The notes below the pieces were generated by a model. The model was given only the letters and a program-made list of their open reading frames with translations, did no database searches and was not told the DNA's origin. A program made the translations under genes and the position numbers. A stretch of DNA of 64,000 nucleotides from Nitrospirillum sp034427435 (lineage in GTDB: Bacteria; Pseudomonadota; Alphaproteobacteria; Azospirillales; Azospirillaceae): positions 1,712,612-1,776,611 of the forward strand of contig NZ_JAXQNP010000003.1 in assembly GCF_034427435.1 (NCBI RefSeq), read 5' to 3'. This document shows positions 44,454-54,060 of the stretch, one piece after another; position 1 is the stretch's first letter; every line of letters starts with the position of its first letter.

Positions 44454-45020
44454 ATGTGGAGACGGATTTGCGCCGCGCTGCTGTGCGCGCCCCTGCTCAG
44501 CAGTTGCGCCGGCATGGCGCCCAAGGATTTCGCGGGCGGGACGCCTCCCTTGGTCCTGGAGGATTATTTCACCGGGCACACCAAGGCCTGGGGGCTGTTC
44601 GAGGACCGCTTCGGCAAGGTGCGGCGGCAATTCACCGTCGATATCGAGGGCACCCGACAGGATGGCGCCCTGATCCTGCACGAACGCTTTCTATATAACG
44701 ACGGCGAACGGGAGGAGCGGACCTGGACCGTGCGGCAGGTGGCGCCGGACCGCTATGAGGGGACGGCCGGCGATGTCGTGGGGGTGGCCCGGGGCGTGGC
44801 ATCGGGCAACGCCTTCAACTGGGCCTACCGCCTGGACTTGAAGGTCGGCGACGGCACGATGCGCGTCGCCTTCGACGACTGGATGTTCCTGCAGCCCGGC
44901 GGCGTCATGTTGAACCGCGCCCATGTCACCAAATGGGGCGTTGAAATCGGATCGGTCAGCATCTTCTTCCAGAAGGCGCCACCGGGCGACGGTGCCGCAA
45001 TGGCCCCATCCCAGCAGTAA
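44454..45020 (+). CDS. DUF3833-type lipoprotein
   Basis: 188-aa lipoprotein. The signal peptide with lipobox LLSSC puts the lipidated Cys near residue 20. The mature part (VLEDYFTGHTKAWGLFEDRFGKV, then YEGTAGDVVGVARG and DDWMFLQPGGVMLNRA) matches the DUF3833 family of envelope proteins. The ATG at 44454 has AAAGGG eight bases upstream. It is monocistronic and divergent from the DUF5694-like gene. The function is not known; it likely sits at the inner face of the outer membrane. Confidence 0.8.
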   Translation: MWRRICAALLCAPLLSSCAGMAPKDFAGGTPPLVLEDYFTGHTKAWGLFEDRFGKVRRQFTVDIEGTRQDGALILHERFLYNDGEREERTWTVRQVAPDRYEGTAGDVVGVARGVASGNAFNWAYRLDLKVGDGTMRVAFDDWMFLQPGGVMLNRAHVTKWGVEIGSVSIFFQKAPPGDGAAMAPSQQ

Positions 45021-45080
45021 AGCAATGGCCGGGGGCGGCGGCGTTTCCACCGCGCGCCTCCCGGCCGTTGGCGGACGAGA

Positions 45081-46760
45081 TCAGGCGGCCCGCAGCTTGG
45101 AGAAGAAGTCGGCCACCGCCTCCTGCAGGCGGGCGGACTCCTTCGCCAGGCTCTGCGAGGCGCCCAGCACCTGGACGGAGGCGGCGGCGGTCTCCTCCGA
45201 AGCCTCGGCCACGGCGCCGATGTTGTTGGACACCATCACCGTGCCCTTGGACGCCTCGGTCACGTTGCGGGTGATCTCCCGCGTGGCCGCCCCCTGTTCC
45301 TCCACCGCCGCCGCGATGACGGAGGTTCCGGCACCGATGTCGCGGATGGTGGACTGGATTTGGCGGATGGCGCTGACGGCGTCCGTCGTCTCCTGTTGGA
45401 TGGCCGCCACCTGGGCGCCGATGTCCTCGGTCGCCTTGGATGTCTGGTTAGCCAGCGCCTTCACTTCGGTGGCGACGACGGCGAAGCCCTTGCCGGCCTC
45501 ACCCGCCCGCGCGGCCTCGATGGTGGCGTTCAGCGCCAGCAGGTTGGTCTGGCTGGCGATCTCCCGGATCAGGCCGATCACCGCCTCGATGCGCTGGGCG
45601 CCCTCGGCCAGGCCATTGACGGTGGCGTCGGTCTGCTCCGCCTGCCGCACGGCCTGGTCCGCCACCGTGGCCGACTGCATGGCCTGGCGGCTGATCTCCC
45701 CGATGGAGGCGGTCAGCTCCTCCGTCGCGGCGGCCACGGTCTGGACGTTGGAGGCGGCTTCTTCGGCGCCCGAGGCCACGGCCTGGACCTGGCGGCGGTT
45801 GCCGTCAACGATCTGGGTCAGGCGGCTGGCCGTCTGGCCCAATTCCTCCGCCGCGTGGGCGACGAAGTTGACCAGCTCTGTGGAAACCTTGTCGAATTCC
45901 TCGATGTGCTGTTCGCGCAGGCGCACACGCGCCTCACGCCGCAGCTGTTCCTGCCGGGCCTCCTCCGCCAATTCGTCGGCCCGGATCATGCTGTCGCGGA
46001 AGACGGCGACGGCGGCGGCCATGCGGCCGATCTCGTCCTGGCGGTCGGCGCCGGGGATATCAACCATCAGGTCATGGTCGGCCAGTCGACCCATGGCGCC
46101 GGTCATGTCGTTCAGGGGCTTGGACACCAGGCGGATCAAGGCGTAGCCGGCGGCACCGCCCAAGGCCAGCGCCAGGACCAGGGCGCCGAAGACCGCGGCC
46201 TTCGCGGTTTCATAACTGTCCCGGTTGGTCTTGGCCGCCTGGTCGGCGCCCTTCATGTTGACCTCGGCGTCCGTCTTCAGCGCTTGGCGCAGCTTGGTGA
46301 AATTGTCGATCATGTCGCCGCGGAAGAAGGCGACGGCCTCATCCATCTTGCCGTCGTGGGCGGTGGCCAGCAGCTTCTGGTGCATGTCCAGATAGGACTT
46401 CCAGATGCGTTGGATATCATGGGCCGCCGCGCGTTCCTCACCGGCGCCGATCAGCGGCTGGTATGCGGTCCAGGCCTTGTCATAGTCGGACAGGGTGGCG
46501 GCGAAGCGCTTTTCCACCTCATCCCGCATGGCCGGTTCCTTGACCAGCAGGTAGGAGCCCTCCAGCGACCGGAAGCGCTCCGTCGCCTGCACCAACTGTC
46601 CCACCGCGCGGGTGGAGGGCAGCCAGTCGTCGCGGATGTCCATCGCCGAGGCGTTCATGCGGCCCGCCTGCAGCAGGGCGACCAGGCCCAAGACCAGCGT
46701 GATGCACAGCACCGCGCTGAATGCCAGGATCACCTTGGCGCGAATGGACAAGTTCTTCAT
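45081..46760 (-). CDS. Methyl-accepting chemotaxis protein
   Basis: 559-aa chemoreceptor. TM1 at about 8-30, a periplasmic four-helix-bundle sensor (about 35-185), TM2 at about 190-210 (VFGALVLALALGGAAGYALI), a HAMP domain, then a long coiled signalling domain. The hairpin tip is IASQTNLLALNATIEAARAGEAGKGFAVVA, the kinase-contact region. It ends at SKLRAA without a CheR/CheB tether peptide. The ligand cannot be told. No che genes are nearby, so it feeds a system encoded elsewhere. Confidence 0.93.
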   Translation of the reverse strand: MKNLSIRAKVILAFSAVLCITLVLGLVALLQAGRMNASAMDIRDDWLPSTRAVGQLVQATERFRSLEGSYLLVKEPAMRDEVEKRFAATLSDYDKAWTAYQPLIGAGEERAAAHDIQRIWKSYLDMHQKLLATAHDGKMDEAVAFFRGDMIDNFTKLRQALKTDAEVNMKGADQAAKTNRDSYETAKAAVFGALVLALALGGAAGYALIRLVSKPLNDMTGAMGRLADHDLMVDIPGADRQDEIGRMAAAVAVFRDSMIRADELAEEARQEQLRREARVRLREQHIEEFDKVSTELVNFVAHAAEELGQTASRLTQIVDGNRRQVQAVASGAEEAASNVQTVAAATEELTASIGEISRQAMQSATVADQAVRQAEQTDATVNGLAEGAQRIEAVIGLIREIASQTNLLALNATIEAARAGEAGKGFAVVATEVKALANQTSKATEDIGAQVAAIQQETTDAVSAIRQIQSTIRDIGAGTSVIAAAVEEQGAATREITRNVTEASKGTVMVSNNIGAVAEASEETAAASVQVLGASQSLAKESARLQEAVADFFSKLRAA

Positions 46761-46986
46761 GGTTCAAGGCTCCTCACCCAGGTTGGAACCGCTCTGCCGT
46801 CGGTTCCGAAGACGGGGCGCCATAGCCTCTATCCTGGCGGCAACCAAAACGGCCACCGGCCTTGTGAAGATAAAGGCGGAGATAAGGCGCCAACACGCCA
46901 AATACTCCGCCCAGTCTATTAACTATTGGTGAACCACGAAGCCTATGCTGGCGGTTAGGTTGCCGGCCCGTTCCCCATCCTTTGGG

Positions 46987-47640
46987 TCACATCCCGTCCG
47001 GGCACGGCGCGGATGAGGTTCCTGGCGGTGCCTGGTCCAGCCGGGCCAGGCTCTCGGCCACCGCGGACGCCAGCTTGGCCGCGCCGCTGGACAGGGCGAC
47101 CGCGGCGGCATCGGGGGTGGTGGCGGCCAGCGGCAGGGTGAAACCCATCCGACAGGTGAAGGCCGCGCCCTGCGGCAGGCGCCGCATGGTCCAACTGCCG
47201 TCCACCACGGCGCTGCCCCCCGGTGTGGCGTCGAACCGCTCGATACGCAGTGCCAGGCGATACTGCGGCGGACCGTTGGGGGCGGGTATCACGGGGGCCT
47301 GATAGATGTCGGTGGCGCGCAGGCGCTGCCACAGGGCGTTGGCCAGCGCCAACCGCATCTCATCCGCCACCGGGGCGGCCCAGCGGTCGTCATCGCGCAC
47401 GTCCAGCCGGCCGCCGGCGTCGGTCAGCACCAGTTGCGTGCGGTTCAGCCGCTCCGGCACCGACACGGGCAGAACCTCCACCAGCACGTTGGCGCTGCCG
47501 GACACCGGCGCTTCGCCGGGTTGCGGCGCCAGCGCGTGATAGCGGATGGGCGTGGAGCCGCCGCAGCCGGTCAGCAGCAGGGCCAGGCCGGCCGCGGCGG
47601 CCAGGAAGGGGAGGGGGCGGGGGAACGGTATCGCGGTCAT
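46987..47640 (-). CDS. pqiC: PqiC-like lipoprotein
   Basis: 217-aa outer-membrane lipoprotein of the ABC-transport auxiliary (YmbA/PqiC) family. The lipobox is LLLTGCG. Family segments are YHALAPQPG, VLVEVLPVSVPERLNRTQLVL and WAAPVADEMRLALANAL. The ATG at 47640 forms an ATGA overlap with the pqiB stop. It is thought to anchor the PqiB bridge to the outer membrane. Last gene of pqiAABC. Confidence 0.87.
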   Translation of the reverse strand: MTAIPFPRPLPFLAAAAGLALLLTGCGGSTPIRYHALAPQPGEAPVSGSANVLVEVLPVSVPERLNRTQLVLTDAGGRLDVRDDDRWAAPVADEMRLALANALWQRLRATDIYQAPVIPAPNGPPQYRLALRIERFDATPGGSAVVDGSWTMRRLPQGAAFTCRMGFTLPLAATTPDAAAVALSSGAAKLASAVAESLARLDQAPPGTSSAPCPDGM

Positions 47641-49346
47641 TCGTCCTTGTCCTTCCGGCCGCGCACCAGGGATTCCGGGTGGCGTTCCAGGCTGTCGCTC
47701 AGCGCTTTCAGCGAGCGGGTGGCATCCATCACGCCCTTCAGGGCTTGGCGGGTATCTTGTTGCAGCGGGGCGTCGGGGGCGACGCTGGCCTGGGTGGCGG
47801 CCAGCGTCTGCTGCATCTGTTGCAGGCTGTCGTGGATTTCCGGCAGCACGTCGTGGTCGGCATGCCGGACCAGATCGTCGATATGCCGCGTGGCGCTGTC
47901 CACGCTGGCGAGCGCCTTGCGGGCGTTCTCGCCGATGGCGTCGAAGGGGATCTTGTCCAGCTTGGCCACGATCTCCTGCACCTTCTGGTACAGTTCTTCC
48001 AGGTCGCCCGGCACGGTCGGCAGTTCCAATGGGTCGGCGTCCGGGTTGAACGCCACGGGCGGCGCCTTGGGCATGAAGTCCAGCGCCACATACAACTGCC
48101 CTGTCAGGATACTGCCGGTGCGCAATTGGGCGCGCAGGCCCCGCTCCACCAGGTCGCGCATGCGGGCGGTGCGGAGATGCCGGTCGCCGTTCCACGGCAG
48201 CGTCTTCTCGAAAGAGGCCAGCCTGTCGGGGAAGATGGTGACCATGACGCGACCCGTGAAATCGTGCGTTTTCGGGTCATAGTCGATGCCGGTGGCGGTG
48301 ACGTTGCCAAGTTCCACGCCACGGAAGTCCACCGGCGCCCCCACGGTCAGGCCACGGATGGTCTGGTTGAAATGCAGCACCACGGGCACGCTGGGGCCGT
48401 CCGGCGCCTTCAAGGCATCGGCGTGGTTTGCGGCCAGCCAGAAGTGGTCCCCGGCTGGGGCGGGGGTCAGGGACGTGCCGGCCGGATCCTCAAAGGCGAT
48501 GCCGCCCATCAGAATGGTGGCCAGCGCCTGGGTGTCGATCTTCAGGCCCCCGCCGTCGATGCGCACGTCCACGCCGCTGGCGTGCCAGAACTTGCTGTCC
48601 TTGGTGACGAAATGGTCGTAAGGCGACTTGACGAAGACGTGCAGCGTGATGTTGCGGCCATCCTCGTCCAGGGTGTAGCGCTCGACATGTCCCACGGGGA
48701 TGCGCTTGTAATAAACCGGTGAGCCGGCGGCCAGGGACCCGATGTCGTCGGTGTGCAGGACATAGCGCTGGCCCGGCACGTCGGAGGCGACCACCGGCGG
48801 ATCCTCCAGCCCAGTGAACTCCTTGCGCGGATTGGTGGATTTTCCGGCGTCTACGCCAATGTAGGAACCTGACAACAGGGTGTTCAGGCCCGAGACGCCG
48901 GTTTCGGCGAAGCGGGGGCGCACCACCCAGAAGCGGCTGTCGTCCACCGCGAAGTTCCCCGCCTCCTTGCTCAGCTCCACCGTCACCATGACACGGGCAT
49001 GGTCATCGCTGAGGGTGACGGACTTGACCTCGCCAATGTCCACATCCTTGAACTTGACCTTGGTCTTGCCCGGCTCGATGCCGTCGGCGGTCAGGAAGCT
49101 GATGGTGATGCTCGGACCCTTCATCCACACCGTCTTGACGACCAGGGTCAGGCCGATGAGGGCGGCGATGGCCGGGATCAGCCAGACCAGGGATGGAATC
49201 CAGCGGCGGCCCGCGTCCACCACGGGTTCCGGCAGGTCCCGGTCGTGGATGGCCCTGTCGGGGGTTGTCCCGGGCGTAGGCCCAGTGGCTGCCCCAGGGG
49301 TGGCCGGGGCATCGGGCCTGTCGTTACGGGGCGGGGTGTCGGCCAT
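47637..49346 (-). CDS. pqiB: PqiB, MCE-domain intermembrane transport protein
   Basis: 569-aa protein with one N-terminal membrane helix (PSLVWLIPAIAALIGLTLVV), then three MlaD/MCE domains (for example FKDVDIGEVKSVTLSDD, YYKRIPVGHVERYTLDEDG, DFRGVELGNVTATGIDY) and a C-terminal coiled coil (about 440-550). E. coli PqiB hexamers build a tunnel between inner and outer membranes for lipids. Start ATG at 49346, overlapping the upstream pqiA-like gene by 23 nt; 17 further in-frame codons upstream lack similarity. Confidence 0.92.
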   Translation of the reverse strand: MADTPPRNDRPDAPATPGAATGPTPGTTPDRAIHDRDLPEPVVDAGRRWIPSLVWLIPAIAALIGLTLVVKTVWMKGPSITISFLTADGIEPGKTKVKFKDVDIGEVKSVTLSDDHARVMVTVELSKEAGNFAVDDSRFWVVRPRFAETGVSGLNTLLSGSYIGVDAGKSTNPRKEFTGLEDPPVVASDVPGQRYVLHTDDIGSLAAGSPVYYKRIPVGHVERYTLDEDGRNITLHVFVKSPYDHFVTKDSKFWHASGVDVRIDGGGLKIDTQALATILMGGIAFEDPAGTSLTPAPAGDHFWLAANHADALKAPDGPSVPVVLHFNQTIRGLTVGAPVDFRGVELGNVTATGIDYDPKTHDFTGRVMVTIFPDRLASFEKTLPWNGDRHLRTARMRDLVERGLRAQLRTGSILTGQLYVALDFMPKAPPVAFNPDADPLELPTVPGDLEELYQKVQEIVAKLDKIPFDAIGENARKALASVDSATRHIDDLVRHADHDVLPEIHDSLQQMQQTLAATQASVAPDAPLQQDTRQALKGVMDATRSLKALSDSLERHPESLVRGRKDKDE

Positions 49347-50088
49347 GGCGGATTCCGGAGGCTGGGCGGTTTGATTCTTGACGGGTCGCGGACGCACGGC
49401 GGGCGCGATCCCAGATCATGCGGGGGTCGAAGCTGTGGGCGGCCAGCATGGTCAACACCACCACGCCGCCGAAGGCGGCCGCCCCCGGCCCGGCCTGGAT
49501 GACGGCCAGGCCCTGGAAATGGACCAGGCCCACCATCAAGGCGACGACGAACACGTCCAGCATGGACCAGCGGCCCACGAACTCGACGATGCGGTAAAGG
49601 CGGGCGCGCTGGTCGGCGCGGCTTCGGGCGCCCCGGTGGATGGAAACGGCCAGCGTGCTGAGTGTCGCCAGTTTCAACAGCGGCACCAGGATGCTGACGG
49701 TGAAGATCAAGGTGGCCAGCTCGGGCGAGCCGCTGGTCCAAAAATAGAGGATGCCCGACAGGATGGTGTCGTTCTGGGTGCCCAGCAGTGTCGATGTCTG
49801 CATCACCGGGAACACATTGGCGGGAATGTAGAGGATGGCGGCGGCGATCAGCAGCGCCCAGGTGCGCGACAGGCTGTCCGTCTTGCGCTGGTGCAGGCGT
49901 CCGGCGCAACGGGGACATCGCAGATGGCCCGCAGTCCGTCCGTCACGGGGCCTGCCGTGGGGCCCGCCATGGAAGATGGGCTCGCGGCAGACCAGGTGGC
50001 AATGGGGACAGGAAACCAGGCCGGCCTGCGCCGCCGTGGTCACGGCGGGCTCTGGCGCCGGGCGCCGGCCGTGTCGCTTGCCCCTCAT
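49324..50088 (-). CDS. pqiA: PqiA-like membrane protein, second half
   Basis: 254-aa protein with an N-terminal zinc-ribbon-like set of Cys (SCPHCHLVC and RCPRCAGRLHQR) and four membrane helices (WALLIAAAILYIPANVFPVM, ILVPLLKLATLS, VGRWSMLDVFVVALMVGLV, VVLTMLAAHSFDPRMIW). This is the second PqiA repeat of the E. coli protein, here a separate gene joined to the first by an ATGA overlap at 50085-50088. It is the inner-membrane partner of PqiB. Confidence 0.87.
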   Translation of the reverse strand: MRGKRHGRRPAPEPAVTTAAQAGLVSCPHCHLVCREPIFHGGPHGRPRDGRTAGHLRCPRCAGRLHQRKTDSLSRTWALLIAAAILYIPANVFPVMQTSTLLGTQNDTILSGILYFWTSGSPELATLIFTVSILVPLLKLATLSTLAVSIHRGARSRADQRARLYRIVEFVGRWSMLDVFVVALMVGLVHFQGLAVIQAGPGAAAFGGVVVLTMLAAHSFDPRMIWDRARRASATRQESNRPASGIRHGRHPAP

Positions 50089-50735
50089 GGGTGCGCGGTC
50101 CGGCGGCCGGGGGCGGGCGGGGCGTCGGGCCTGACGATCACCCCCTGGCCCGCATGCCATAAGCTGCGCAGGTCCAGGGACAGGATGACGGCAAAAAGGA
50201 TGGTCAGCAGGCCGAAGGCCCATAGCGCGATGCCGGGCACCACCGTCGACATGTTGGACAGCTTCACCAGCGACACGACGATGCCCAGCATGAACACCTC
50301 GATCATGCCCCAGGGGCGCAGGGCCTGAAGAAAGCGCAGGGTGGGGGCGAAGGCCGCCGTCGGACGACCCCGGCGGATCAGCAGCAGCAAGGCGAACAGC
50401 GCCCCCAGGTCCACCAGGGGAAACAATTGGGTAGTGGCGAAGACCAGCACGGCCACGATCTCCCGCCCTTCCTGCCACAGGGACAGCACGCTGCCGATCA
50501 GCGTGGCGCTGTTGCTGCGCCCCTGGATTTCCAGGTCCACGATGGGGAAGCAATTGGCGATCAGATAGACCACGATGGCCGCCGTCACCAGGGCCAGTTG
50601 GTGCTCCGCCTCCAGGTAGGAGCGGCGGTACAGCACGGCCTGGCAGCGCACGCACCGGGCCTTGGTGCCGGGCGGCAAGGGGCGCCGTTCGTGCAGGGCG
50701 TCGCATTCGGGGCAGGCGACCAGGGTTTCGGTCAA
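50085..50735 (-). CDS. pqiA: PqiA-like membrane protein, first half
   Basis: 216-aa protein with CPECD and RCVRCQ zinc-ribbon motifs, then four membrane segments including IVVYLIANCFPIVDLEIQG and MIEVFMLGIVVSLVKLSN. It corresponds to the first PqiA repeat. The start appears to be the TTG at 50735 (TETLVACPECDAL follows), without a strong ribosome site. First gene of pqiAABC, which in E. coli is linked to membrane stress and paraquat induction. Confidence 0.83.
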   Translation of the reverse strand: MTETLVACPECDALHERRPLPPGTKARCVRCQAVLYRRSYLEAEHQLALVTAAIVVYLIANCFPIVDLEIQGRSNSATLIGSVLSLWQEGREIVAVLVFATTQLFPLVDLGALFALLLLIRRGRPTAAFAPTLRFLQALRPWGMIEVFMLGIVVSLVKLSNMSTVVPGIALWAFGLLTILFAVILSLDLRSLWHAGQGVIVRPDAPPAPGRRTAHP

Positions 50736-51076
50736 AGGGATGCCAGTTCGTCGTGATGGTCCGGCCTCGGTACATGGCCGGGGCCGCGTTACCCGCCATG
50801 GTGGGCAGGATCAGGCCATTACGATAGCCCAGCTTCCTGAATAGCACCATCGGGGAAGGCTGTCGGTGATTGGGGGAAGCCGGTCGACCTAGCGGTCCTG
50901 CAACGATTAGGCCGCTTCTCCCGTGGCCAACGTCATCCGGGGCGTGGTTGGGGTGGGCTTGGGGTGCGCCATTTAATTCCCTGCCCAGACGATGCCGCCT
51001 CGTGCACACTGCGGCGGGGCTTCCCCTCCTGCACGGTAGGGCGCGACGGTATGGTGTGTGAAAGAAAGGGACGACG
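50736..51076. promoter_or_regulatory. Divergent gap between pqiA and the M16 protease gene
   Basis: 341 bp with no supported gene. It must hold both promoters. An imperfect palindrome CCCGCCATGGTGGG lies at 50792-50805. AAAGGGA just before 51077 is the ribosome site of the protease gene. Nothing else stands out. Confidence 0.4.
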
Positions 51077-53923
51077 TTGACTTCTGGTAAGACCTTACTG
51101 GCCGCGGCGCTTGCCACCGGCTGCGCCCTGTCCGCGTTGATGGCGCCTGGCCTTCTTCCAGCGGCGGCCTTTGCTGCCGAACAGTCCGGGGCGGCGGTCC
51201 CGGCCAAGACGGCCCCGGCCAAGACAGTCAAGGCCACAACGCTCAAGGACACCCCACCAGTCAAGATTCCCGCCCCGGTACAGGTCGCCAGCGTCGAGGG
51301 CATCACCGAATACCGCCTGGCGAACGGCCTGCGCGTGGTGCTGTTCCCCAGCGAGGCCAAGTCCACCGTCACCGTCAATGTCGTCTATCGCGTCGGCTCG
51401 CGCATGGAAAGCTACGGTGAGACGGGGATGGCGCATCTGCTGGAACATCTGATGTTCAAGGGGACGCCCAGCCACCAGTCCATTCCGCAGGAAACGCAGA
51501 AGCGGGGCTTCCAAAACAACGCCACCACGGCGGAGGACCGTACGAATTATTACGAGACCTTCGACGCTCGTCAGGACTACCTGGACTGGGCCTTGGCTCT
51601 CGAGGCGGACCGCATGGTCAATTCCTTCATCGCCCGCAAGGATCTCGACAGCGAGATGACCGTGGTGCGCAATGAGATGGAGATGCGGGAGAACAACCCC
51701 GTCGGCATCCTGATGGAGCGCATGCACTCCACCGCCTATCTCTGGCACCACTACGGCCACTCCACCATCGGCGCCCGGTCCGATGTGGAGAATGTGGACA
51801 TCGGCCACCTGCAGGCCTTCTACCACCGCTATTACCGGCCGGATAACGCGACCCTGGTCATCGCCGGCAAGTTCGACCCCGCCAAGGCCCTGGCCAGCGT
51901 GCAGGTGGCCTTCGGTCCGCTGAAGAACCCGGCCGAGGCGCTGCCGCGCGAATACACGGTGGAACCGGCGCAGGACGGTGAGCGGTCCGTTACCCTGCGG
52001 CGCGTGGGGGACACAGGCTATGAGGGGTTAGCCTATCACATACCGGCGGCCACCCACCCCGACAGCGCCGCCCTGTCCGTCCTGGCCTTCGTGCTGGGCA
52101 ACACCCCGTCCGGGCGCCTGCACAAGGCGCTGGTGGAGCAGAAGCTGGCCACGGGTGTTTCGGCTTCTGCCGAGAAGCACGTGGATCCTGGGCTGGCGCT
52201 GACGCTGGCGGAGGTGCCGAAGGGCGGCGACGCCGCCAAGGTGCTGTCGATCATGACCGAGGTCGTGGAAGGCGTCCACGACCATCCCATCACCGAGGAG
52301 GAGGTGGACCGCGCCAAGACCCGCATGCTGAAGAACTACGACCAGTTGATGGACAATCCCAACGGCGTGGCGCTCAGCCTGACGGATCCCATCGCCCAGG
52401 GCGATTGGCGCCTGCTGTTCGTCGGGCGTGACCGCATCGCGGCCGTGACCGTCGCCGATGTGCAGCGCGTGGCGGAAACCTACTTCCGCCAGGCCAACCG
52501 CACCGTCGGCCACTTCATTCCCACGGCGACGCCGGAGCGGGTGGACATCCCCGCCGCCCCGGCCGTGGCCACGCTGGTCGACGGGTACAAGGGGCGGGCA
52601 GCGGCGGTGGCGGACGCGGTGTTCGACACCAGCCCCGCCAACATCGACGCCCATACCCAGCGCCTGGATCTGCCGGATGGCGGCAAGTTGGCCTTGCTGG
52701 TCAAGCCGGCCCGGGGACAGGCGGTCAACCTGGTCATCCGCCTGCGCTTCGGTGATGACGCCAGCCTGACCGGCAAGGACGCCGCGTCCGAGGCCGTGGC
52801 CAACATGCTGCTGAAGGGCACGGCCAAGCATGACCGACAACAGATCGCCGACCTGCTGGACAAGCTGAAGGCCAACTTGGCCATTTCTTCCGGCACCCAG
52901 CAGACCACCGTGGCCGTGCGGACCGACCGGGCCCATATCGCCGACGTGCTGGCCTTGGTGGGTGAGGTGCTGCGTGAGCCGTCCTTCCCGGCGGATGAGT
53001 TCGAACAGTGGCGCGCCGCCACCATCGCCGACCTGGAATCCTCCCGCACTGATCCGCAGTCCCTGGCCAGCAACGCCTTCAGCCGCGCCTTCGACACGAC
53101 GCAACCGGACCATCCGGGCCATATCGACACGATTGACGACTGGATCGCCAAGATCAAGGCGCTGAAACTGGACGAGGTGAAGGCCTTCCACCATGCCTTC
53201 TATGGCGCCCGCGCGGCCCAGGTGGCGGTCGTCGGCGACTTCGACGCCGCCGCGATGCCGCAACTGGTGCAGTCGGCGCTGGGCGGTTTCGTGGCGCCGC
53301 AGCCCTTCACCCGCATTCCCGACACGCCAGCCCAGGTGGCCGGCCTGGACCAGGTGATCCAAACCCCGGACAAGGCCAATGGCATCCTGCTGGCGGGCCT
53401 GCCCCTGGCCCTGAACGAGGATGATGCCGACTATCCCGCCCTGCTGATGGCCAACCGCATCCTGGGCGGCAGCACCTTGCATTCCCGCCTGGGGGACCGC
53501 GTCCGCCAGAAGGAAGGCCTGTCCTATGGCGCCGGTTCCGCCCTGTCGGCCGGGGCCATCGACAAAGTCGGCCGCCTGACCCTGCAGGCCATCGCGGCCC
53601 CCCAGAACGTGGCCAAGGTCAAGACGGCCTTCGGCGAGGAACTGGCCCGGCTGGTCAATGACGGTGTGACCGAGCAGGAACTGGCGGAGGCCAAAAGCGG
53701 TTTCCTGGATCAGTTCCGCATGGGCCGCACCGAGGATGCGCGCCTGGCCAGCCTGTTGGCGGGCAACCTCTACCTGGGCCGCACCATGGCATGGTCGGCC
53801 GAGATGGAGGCCAAGGTGGCGGCGGTGACGCCGGCGCAAATCTCACAGGCCCTGCGCGCCCGCATCGACCCCGCCAAGCTCTCCTATTTCCGGGCGGGGG
53901 ATTTCGCCAAGGCGACGAACTGA
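51077..53923 (+). CDS. Tandem M16 (pitrilysin family) zinc protease
   Basis: 948-aa periplasmic protease with a signal peptide (cleavage near AAFAAEQ). The N-terminal M16 unit is catalytic: HLLEHLMFKGT holds the HxxEH zinc motif, with the downstream Glu in EMTVVRNEMEMR. The C-terminal unit (about 520-940) lacks HxxEH and carries the R/Y-type region GLSYGAGSALSAGAIDKVG, the substrate-binding half. Each half has paired M16 and M16_C domains. The start is TTG at 51077 with AAAGGGA six bases upstream. It probably degrades peptides or misfolded proteins in the periplasm. Confidence 0.92.
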   Translation: MTSGKTLLAAALATGCALSALMAPGLLPAAAFAAEQSGAAVPAKTAPAKTVKATTLKDTPPVKIPAPVQVASVEGITEYRLANGLRVVLFPSEAKSTVTVNVVYRVGSRMESYGETGMAHLLEHLMFKGTPSHQSIPQETQKRGFQNNATTAEDRTNYYETFDARQDYLDWALALEADRMVNSFIARKDLDSEMTVVRNEMEMRENNPVGILMERMHSTAYLWHHYGHSTIGARSDVENVDIGHLQAFYHRYYRPDNATLVIAGKFDPAKALASVQVAFGPLKNPAEALPREYTVEPAQDGERSVTLRRVGDTGYEGLAYHIPAATHPDSAALSVLAFVLGNTPSGRLHKALVEQKLATGVSASAEKHVDPGLALTLAEVPKGGDAAKVLSIMTEVVEGVHDHPITEEEVDRAKTRMLKNYDQLMDNPNGVALSLTDPIAQGDWRLLFVGRDRIAAVTVADVQRVAETYFRQANRTVGHFIPTATPERVDIPAAPAVATLVDGYKGRAAAVADAVFDTSPANIDAHTQRLDLPDGGKLALLVKPARGQAVNLVIRLRFGDDASLTGKDAASEAVANMLLKGTAKHDRQQIADLLDKLKANLAISSGTQQTTVAVRTDRAHIADVLALVGEVLREPSFPADEFEQWRAATIADLESSRTDPQSLASNAFSRAFDTTQPDHPGHIDTIDDWIAKIKALKLDEVKAFHHAFYGARAAQVAVVGDFDAAAMPQLVQSALGGFVAPQPFTRIPDTPAQVAGLDQVIQTPDKANGILLAGLPLALNEDDADYPALLMANRILGGSTLHSRLGDRVRQKEGLSYGAGSALSAGAIDKVGRLTLQAIAAPQNVAKVKTAFGEELARLVNDGVTEQELAEAKSGFLDQFRMGRTEDARLASLLAGNLYLGRTMAWSAEMEAKVAAVTPAQISQALRARIDPAKLSYFRAGDFAKATN

Positions 53924-54060
53924 GGTCTATCGAAAGGGGTGTCGGGCGGCGGGCGATTACCTCCTCTAGCCAGGCACGCACGGGCGCGTTAGCTTGACGC
54001 CCCTTGGAATGCTGGGGATGGTGGGCCGGAAGGTTCGCCCCCCTGGCGAGGGGGCATGAC

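Noticed and set aside
49324..51378. A 684-codon reading frame including pqiA and upstream DNA
   Set aside because: Only the part from 50088 down matches PqiA; the upstream portion covers another pqiA gene, a promoter region and the antisense of the protease gene.
53991..54003. TTGACGCCCCTTGG as a fourth copy of the regulon site
   Set aside because: It shares only TTGACG and lacks the GTTTGACGTA core.
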